Translations under genes and position numbers: made by a program
Notes under the pieces: model-generated
The model's database searches: none
What the model was told of the DNA's origin: nothing
Seen by the model: only the letters and a program-made list of their open reading frames with translations
Shown: piece after piece, positions 58,650-64,000 of the stretch
How positions within the stretch are numbered: the stretch's first letter is position 1
Layout: every line of letters begins with the position of its first letter
Assembly (NCBI GenBank): GCA_965229005.1
Contig: CBDDIP010000002.1
Location: 682,001 to 746,000 of the forward strand
From: CBDDIP01 sp965229005
GTDB taxonomy: Bacteria; Actinomycetota; Acidimicrobiia; Acidimicrobiales; Ilumatobacteraceae
DNA length: 64,000 bases
Reading direction: 5' to 3'

Positions 58650-59921
58650 TCAGGCGTTGGGGGCGAGCTTGACGATCTTGGCGGCGGCTTTGTAGGCGAG
58701 CTCGGCGGGACCGATCTCGTCGGGGCGGAGCAGGTTGGCCATGATCCGCAGGACCCACTCCATGAGCGTGCGGCTGTGCATGCCGGCGCGGGTGAGCTCG
58801 CGCATCAGCGCCGGGCGACCGATGACGCGGGCGAACAGGCGGGCGACCTTGAAGTACTCGCCGTACTCGTCGTCGATCAGCTTGGCGTACTGCTGCAGCG
58901 CCAGCGCGTCGTTGCCGTCGAGCGCTTCGTGCAGCACGCCGGCGGCGATCCGTGCGGTCTCGTAGGCGTAGTCGATGCCCTCACCGTTGAACGGGTTGAC
59001 GCTGCCGGCGGCGTCGCCGATGACGAGGTACGTGGGACCGGACTTCGGGCCGACGGAACCGCCCATGGGGATGCGTCCGCTCGTGGCCTTGCACTCCGGG
59101 TTGCCCGGGTCGATCTCCCACCGATCGGCGACCTGGTGCGCGTAGGCGTCGAGGAGGTGCGTGGTGTTGACGCTCTTGAACTCACGAAACGTGGACAGCA
59201 ACCCGACGCCGATGTTCACCGTGCCGTCGCCGACCGGGAAGATCCAGCCGTAGCCGGGCATGGCGTTGCCGCTGCGGTCCTTCACGTCGAGCGCGCTCTC
59301 GATCCACGGGTCGGCGTGCTTGGGCGACTGCCAGTACGTGCGGATCGCCGTGCCGTAGGGCCACTCGCGCGTGCGAAACGTGCCGAGCGCGCGACCGAAG
59401 CGACTGTTGGCACCGTCGGCGACGACGACGTACTTGGCGCGGATCTCGATCGGCCTGCCTCCCTTCGGCTGCACGGTGGCACCGCGCACGAAGCCGCGGT
59501 CGACCAGCGGCATGAGCGCCTCGTGGCCTTCGAGCAACGTCGCACCGGCGTCGACGGCGTTGCGAGCGACGATGCTGTCGAGCTCGCGCCGGCGAACGAC
59601 GTAGCCGTAGCTCGGATAGGTCGGGTGCGACGGCCACTCCAGCTCGAGCTCGCGCCCCATCCCGGTGGCGCGCAGCCCGCTGTAGCGGTGGAACGGGGTG
59701 AGCTGATCGGCCAGGCCCATCTCGTTGAGCTGGTGCACCGCTCGCGGGGTGAGCCCGTCGCCGCACGTCTTCTCGCGGGGGAACGACTTGCGCTCGACGA
59801 TGGTGACGTCGTGGCCGTGCTTGGCCAACCAGTACCCGGCGGCCGCGCCGGCGGGCCCGCCACCGATGACGAGCACGTCGGTGTCGCGGGACTCCTTGTT
59901 CGTCACGGCGTCGGTGCTCAC
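58650..59921 (-). CDS. Geranylgeranyl-reductase-family flavoprotein
   Basis: A 423-residue FAD enzyme. The dinucleotide motif is VLVIGGGPAGAAAGYWLAKHGHDVTIVER. KTCGDGLTPRAV is the family's Cys-containing motif, and YLVIGDAAGSVNPFNGEGIDYAYETAR is the second FAD motif. Actinobacterial relatives (MenJ type) reduce one double bond of the menaquinone side chain. The nearby polyprenyl synthase and cytochrome bc genes support this role. GTG 59921 follows GGGAAG by two bases; an ATG at 59942 is the alternative. Confidence 0.88.
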   Translation of the reverse strand: MSTDAVTNKESRDTDVLVIGGGPAGAAAGYWLAKHGHDVTIVERKSFPREKTCGDGLTPRAVHQLNEMGLADQLTPFHRYSGLRATGMGRELELEWPSHPTYPSYGYVVRRRELDSIVARNAVDAGATLLEGHEALMPLVDRGFVRGATVQPKGGRPIEIRAKYVVVADGANSRFGRALGTFRTREWPYGTAIRTYWQSPKHADPWIESALDVKDRSGNAMPGYGWIFPVGDGTVNIGVGLLSTFREFKSVNTTHLLDAYAHQVADRWEIDPGNPECKATSGRIPMGGSVGPKSGPTYLVIGDAAGSVNPFNGEGIDYAYETARIAAGVLHEALDGNDALALQQYAKLIDDEYGEYFKVARLFARVIGRPALMRELTRAGMHSRTLMEWVLRIMANLLRPDEIGPAELAYKAAAKIVKLAPNA

Positions 59922-59973
59922 GACTTCCCAGTGTGGCGGCAAACCGGCAGATCGCTCACCGGTCGTCGATCTG

Positions 59974-60801
59974 TCAGGAGGGTCCGGTGCCCTTGCGCGG
60001 CGCCGTACCGACGGGAAGCGTGTCCTTCACCTTGTCGGCGACCGTGTCGAAGGTGAGCGAGCCATCCTTCAACCCGGCGTAGATCGCGCTGTCCTCGGCA
60101 CACCACTTGGCGTACTCGGCGGCGTAGGCCGGCGAATCCGGCTCGGCACCACCGAGGTCGTAGCGCTCGTGGCAGACGACGGCGAGGATCTGCGCTTCGG
60201 TCAGCGAGCCGCCGTACTTGGAGCCCTGCGGCGGCATGTAGGAGCCGTTGTAGACGAGGTGGCCGCGGGACGCGTCGCCGTACGGGCCGACGCCGTTGGT
60301 CTCGTAGGCCTGCGATCCGGTGTACACCAGGTTCAGCTGATCCTCGATGTGCGGGAACGTCTTCAGCACCTCGCCGTTGTTCAGCTGCCGGCCGGACCCG
60401 CCCGACCCGTCGGCGTTGTGGCACGTGGCGCAGCTGTTGAACTCGGTCTTGCCGTCGCCGAGAGGTCCGCTCACCGTGACCTCCACCGGCGTGAGCGAGC
60501 GGACGTACATGAAGCCCCACAGCGGCAGGATGCTGAGCGTCGCCATTGCCCAGAACGGGATCCGCTTGCGGGCCTTCGCGGCAGCGACGACGGGGATGTC
60601 GGGCGGCGGGGGCGGCGGTGCTGCGGGCACGGTCTTGGCGGCCCGAGCGGCCGGCGCGGCGGCAGCGGCCGGGGCAGCAGCAGCCACCTCGGTGCCGGCG
60701 GCAGGCGCTGCGGCAGCGGGTGCGGCGGCAGCGGGTTCACCACTGAGCGCAGCACGTCGTTCAGCGGCGCGCTTCAGCAGGTGCTCGGGGATCTCGGTCA
60801 T
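59974..60801 (-). CDS. Membrane-anchored cytochrome c
   Basis: A 275-residue protein. The N-terminus MTEIPEHLLKRAAERRAAL recurs in the cytochrome b C-terminal subunit at 62781. An Ala/Pro-rich linker of about 60 residues leads to a single span (IPFWAMATLSILPLWGFMYV). An extracytoplasmic haem domain then has CATCH and candidate axial Met residues, such as in SYMPPQG. It probably takes electrons from the bc complex. It is divergent from the bc operon across 252 bases. TATCGT lies nine bases before its ATG. Confidence 0.85.
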   Translation of the reverse strand: MTEIPEHLLKRAAERRAALSGEPAAAAPAAAAPAAGTEVAAAAPAAAAAPAARAAKTVPAAPPPPPPDIPVVAAAKARKRIPFWAMATLSILPLWGFMYVRSLTPVEVTVSGPLGDGKTEFNSCATCHNADGSGGSGRQLNNGEVLKTFPHIEDQLNLVYTGSQAYETNGVGPYGDASRGHLVYNGSYMPPQGSKYGGSLTEAQILAVVCHERYDLGGAEPDSPAYAAEYAKWCAEDSAIYAGLKDGSLTFDTVADKVKDTLPVGTAPRKGTGPS

Positions 60802-60810
60802 CGCTCGGGA

Positions 60811-60816
60811 ACGATA
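60811..60816 (-). promoter_or_regulatory. -10 box of the cytochrome c gene
   Basis: On the minus strand TATCGT ends nine bases before the ATG at 60801. It marks the left end of the divergent cytochrome c/bc promoter region; the remaining stretch to 61053 shows no gene. Confidence 0.4.
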
Positions 60817-61053
60817 GACGCCGCGACCCGCAGCGAGGGAAATCCGCGACTCGACTTCTCATGCGCGTTCTCATGCACGAGTTCACAACCAGGCGGGTCC
60901 GCCGAGGGCAGCGTGGTAGACCGACGAAGAAGCTCGCGACCTCAGGGCCGAACTGGCCGCGCCAGGGCCGCGGGTGACTACAGTTCAAGCAGCAGTTCGT
61001 GCAGGTGTTCACGAGCCCTGCACCGATCAAATCTCACGTGGAAGGCAGCGGCG

Positions 61054-61542
61054 TTGCAGATCGCATTTGACTGGGAAGTCCTGAAGTGGCCCGGCGTGAA
61101 CCAGGCGTTCCTCTTCTCGTTCTTCTTGTCGACCGGTCTTGCCCTGCTGTCGATCCCGTTCGCCAAGCGCCGGCCGGTCGGCACGCCGCTCTCGTGGGGC
61201 GAGGCGATGCTCGCCGCGGTCTACGTGTTCGGCACCATGTTCATCGCCTTCGGCGTCGTGCCCCACCAGTGGATCGACCACGCCGACAAAGAGCTCGGCT
61301 GGTCGCGTCAGAAGATCATCTTCGGGCCGTTCGACATCCTCAAGCCGAAGGCCAACGGTGGCAGCTTCCCGCTGACGATGACCTACGAAGCCATCCGCGA
61401 CACCGTCGTCGTGCTGATCCACGTCTGGTACTTCGGCCTGATCATCTTTCTGTGGGGCAAGTGGCAGAAGCGTGGCCAAGCCAAGCCCGGCGTCGAAGTG
61501 GCGACCAGCACCTACGGTCGACCCCTGGTGAAGAAGGCCTAG
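61054..61542 (+). CDS. Membrane protein of the cytochrome bc operon, unknown function
   Basis: A 162-residue protein from TTG 61054, preceded by GGAAGG. It has three hydrophobic segments (AFLFSFFLSTGLALLSIPFA, GEAMLAAVYVFGTMFIAFGVV, VVVLIHVWYFGLIIFLWGKW) and His residues near membrane borders (VVPHQWIDHADKE, LIHVWYF). It is the first gene of the operon and ends four bases before the ferredoxin gene. It may anchor the ferredoxin or bind haem; I do not recognise the family. Confidence 0.7.
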   Translation: MQIAFDWEVLKWPGVNQAFLFSFFLSTGLALLSIPFAKRRPVGTPLSWGEAMLAAVYVFGTMFIAFGVVPHQWIDHADKELGWSRQKIIFGPFDILKPKANGGSFPLTMTYEAIRDTVVVLIHVWYFGLIIFLWGKWQKRGQAKPGVEVATSTYGRPLVKKA

Positions 61543-61545
61543 CGC

Positions 61546-61959
61546 ATGGCTCGCACCGACGCGAACCCGCCGATGATGCCGTACACCGACGAGTACCAGC
61601 TCGTCGAAGTGGACGCGGACTACCTCACCAAGGCGGTGAAGCCCAAGCAGTTCATCCACATCGACCAGACCGAGTGCATCATGTGCGAGGGCTGCGTCGA
61701 CATCTGCCCGTGGAAGTGCATCCACATGGTCACTCCCGACGCCATCGTCGAGGCGACGGGAACGGAACGGCCCGGCTCGGACCCGAGCGACCACGTGCTG
61801 TTCATCATCGACGACGACATCTGCACGCGCTGTGCGCTGTGCGTGGATCGGTGCCCCACTGGGGTCATCATCCTCGGAAAGGCCGGCGCCCCGTCCGGCA
61901 CGGGCGACTCGCACGTCCGCACCAACAACCACGGCTACGCCTACGGCTTGCGGCTGTAG
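61546..61959 (+). CDS. Two-cluster 4Fe-4S ferredoxin in the bc operon
   Basis: A 137-residue protein with two full cluster motifs, CIMCEGCVDICP and CTRCALCVDRCP, separated by an insert of about 40 residues (MVTPDAIVEATGTERPGSDP). Such Nqo9/NapF-like ferredoxins carry electrons between redox complexes. Its place between a small membrane protein and cytochrome b suggests that it docks onto the bc complex, either feeding electrons in or taking them to another acceptor. Confidence 0.9.
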   Translation: MARTDANPPMMPYTDEYQLVEVDADYLTKAVKPKQFIHIDQTECIMCEGCVDICPWKCIHMVTPDAIVEATGTERPGSDPSDHVLFIIDDDICTRCALCVDRCPTGVIILGKAGAPSGTGDSHVRTNNHGYAYGLRL

Positions 61960-61975
61960 AGGAAGACCCGTACTC

Positions 61976-62761
<786 letters not shown>

Positions 62762-62780
62762 GCGAGGGGACCAACTACCG

Positions 62781-63563
62781 ATGACCGAGATCCCGGAACA
62801 CCTCCTCAAGCGGGCCCAAGCGGCCCGCGACAAGGCTGCGGCAGAGAGCGCCGCCGCCGCAGCTCCGGCGACCCCCGCAGCCGACGAGGCACCGGCGGAT
62901 CCGCGCATCCCCGCACACCTGCTGGAGCGCAGTCGCGCCGCCAAGGCCAAGGCCGACGGTGGGACCGCCGAGGCCGGCGGTGGTGCCGTGGCCGTGCAGG
63001 AGCGCGTGGCCAGCGTGGTCGCCGCTGCGCCCACGGGTGGTGGCGTTCCGGTCGGCGCCGGCCCGGGTGGTCACACCCAGCGCTTGCTGACCGTCGTCAA
63101 GAGCGGCTCGATCCAGGACGTGAAGGCCGCCCCGGTGGACAAGGTGCACACCTGGCCGCACCTCCTCGCTGCCGAGTTCGTCGCCGCGCTGATCTGCCTG
63201 GCGTTCACCTTCCTGTTCTCGGTGTGGGTCAACGCACCACTGCTGCAGCAGGCCAACCCGAACCGCACGCCGAACCCGTCGAAGGCGCCCTGGTACTTCC
63301 TCGGCCTCCAGGAACTGCTGACGATGTTCCACCCGATGATCGCCGGCGTCACCATCCCCGGTGTCGGCCTGATCGTGATGATCTTCGCCCCGTACATCGA
63401 CAAGAACCCATCCAACAAGCCCGAAGACCGCAAGTTCGCCACGTCGCTGATGACCGTCCACATGATGTTCTGGGCAGTGCTCGTCATCATCGGCTCGTTC
63501 TTCCGCGGCCCCGGGTTCAACTTCACCCTGCCGTGGCGCGACGGCCTGTTCTTCGAGCTGTGA
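62781..63563 (+). CDS. Cytochrome b, C-terminal (subunit IV-like) subunit with N-terminal extension
   Basis: A 260-residue protein. The last 140 residues have three spans and the PWYFLGLQELLTMFHPMIAG segment, the counterpart of the PEWY/PDWY quinol-site motif, here with PWYF. The first 115 residues are an Ala-rich soluble extension with two copies of a short motif, EIPEHLLKRAQAARDKA and RIPAHLLERSRAAKAKA. The first copy also opens the divergent cytochrome c. This shared tag may be a docking element for assembling the complex. Confidence 0.9.
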   Translation: MTEIPEHLLKRAQAARDKAAAESAAAAAPATPAADEAPADPRIPAHLLERSRAAKAKADGGTAEAGGGAVAVQERVASVVAAAPTGGGVPVGAGPGGHTQRLLTVVKSGSIQDVKAAPVDKVHTWPHLLAAEFVAALICLAFTFLFSVWVNAPLLQQANPNRTPNPSKAPWYFLGLQELLTMFHPMIAGVTIPGVGLIVMIFAPYIDKNPSNKPEDRKFATSLMTVHMMFWAVLVIIGSFFRGPGFNFTLPWRDGLFFEL

Positions 63564-63573
63564 GGTCCCCATC

Positions 63574-64000
63574 ATGAGCTCTGCTGCCATCATCTCCATC
63601 GCTGTCGGCGTCATCGTCGTGCTCGGTGCCGTCGTGCTGCTCACCGCAGCCCGTCGCACCGACGTGCGCGGTGCCGGTGCCCTCAGCCGCGAGACCCGCC
63701 GTCGCGATCGCGACAACGACATCGACTTGCCCGGCGCACCGACCGGCCGCCAGGTCGAGCGCGCCGCCGTGCAGGCCAACTTCGGCGGCATCGAGAAGGT
63801 CGAGCCCTCGGCGCCCGTCATCTGGGTCCCGCCGGACCGCGAGGCCATTGGCGTCAGCCGTCGCCAGTTCCTCAACCGGGCCAGCGTGTCGCTGATGACC
63901 ACCGGTCTGCTGGCCTTCGCCGCCGCCGGCTTCGTCGCCTTCCTGTGGCCCACGGCGTCCTCGGGCTTCGGTGGCAAGGTCAACATCGGCAAGCTCGACG
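63574..64000 (+). CDS. qcrA: Rieske iron-sulfur subunit, 3' end missing
   Basis: 142 codons are seen before the window ends. An N-terminal hydrophobic helix (AAIISIAVGVIVVLGAVVLL) is followed by a soluble linker of about 70 residues. A twin-arginine-like segment (SRRQFLNRASVSLM) leads to a second span (LLAFAAAGFVAFLW), the anchor typical of actinobacterial Rieske proteins. The cluster-binding CxH motifs lie beyond the edge. Its position after split cytochrome b supports the call. Confidence 0.82.
   Translation, partial: MSSAAIISIAVGVIVVLGAVVLLTAARRTDVRGAGALSRETRRRDRDNDIDLPGAPTGRQVERAAVQANFGGIEKVEPSAPVIWVPPDREAIGVSRRQFLNRASVSLMTTGLLAFAAAGFVAFLWPTASSGFGGKVNIGKLD

Overview
The window is high-GC DNA, densely packed with genes in both orientations. 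It has GTG and TTG starts, many 4-base ATGA overlaps between genes, and many starts with a TANNNT box only 6-9 bases upstream. Its genes fit an actinobacterium: a mycobacterial-type tad locus, F420-type luciferase-like enzymes, PspC-domain sensor kinases, ClpC, adjacent radA-disA, and a menaquinol cytochrome bc operon with a split cytochrome b. A deep actinobacterial line such as Acidimicrobiia is my best guess, but it is an inference from gene content only.

Layout. 1-6.3 kb: end of a Thr-rich membrane protein, a STAS protein, and a tad pilus locus on the minus strand (tadZ-A-B-C, then a pilin-like gene and tadE), split by a phosphatase-like gene and an XRE regulator. 6.4-8.5 kb: a hydroxyacid dehydrogenase, then a selenocysteine tRNA gene (selC) whose 3' end is duplicated 945 bp downstream. 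The two copies enclose a tiny island carrying only a DUF433/DUF5615 toxin-antitoxin pair. 8.5-13.3 kb: a 1601-residue nucleotidyl cyclase/STAND NTPase/beta-propeller protein. 13.5-17.3 kb: an envelope-stress type locus (PspC protein divergent from a PspC-histidine kinase and LuxR-type regulator). 17.4-20.3 kb: a PadR regulator with a drug-efflux type ABC transporter. 20.3-25.4 kb: GNAT, a primary-like sigma factor, an ABM protein, a membrane-anchored Hsp70 and a Bax-inhibitor-like protein. 25.4-28.5 kb: a four-gene coupled operon of two ferritin-like proteins, an unknown protein and an alpha/beta hydrolase. 28.5-33.5 kb: a repeat-rich accessory stretch, HxlR/dioxygenase, PPOX/LLM oxidoreductases and two small exported proteins, one frameshifted. 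33.7-36.9 kb: an ABC1 kinase with a Cys-less DksA-like protein, and a serine hydrolase. 36.9-41.2 kb: a complete glycerol-phosphate/sugar ABC uptake operon. 41.3-50.6 kb: a DUF559 protein, cyclophilin, a YcaQ-type glycosylase, AI-2E permease, asparaginase, an MBL hydrolase, an ECF sigma factor with a large membrane partner, and a thioesterase. 50.7-59.9 kb: disA, radA, a lipoprotein, clpC, polyprenyl synthase, a second DUF559 gene and a geranylgeranyl-reductase-like flavoprotein. 60-64 kb: a cytochrome c divergent from a cytochrome bc operon that includes a two-cluster ferredoxin and runs off the right edge.

Three features stand out. The first is the selC island. The second is a set of dispersed intergenic palindromes: types A and B share a TGACGGAAA core, and type C is distinct. 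They supply stop codons and promoters to adjacent genes. The third is that both DUF559 (Vsr-like) endonuclease genes are bracketed tightly by a pair of palindromes, each pair from a different family. This hints at an undescribed endonuclease-associated repeat element.
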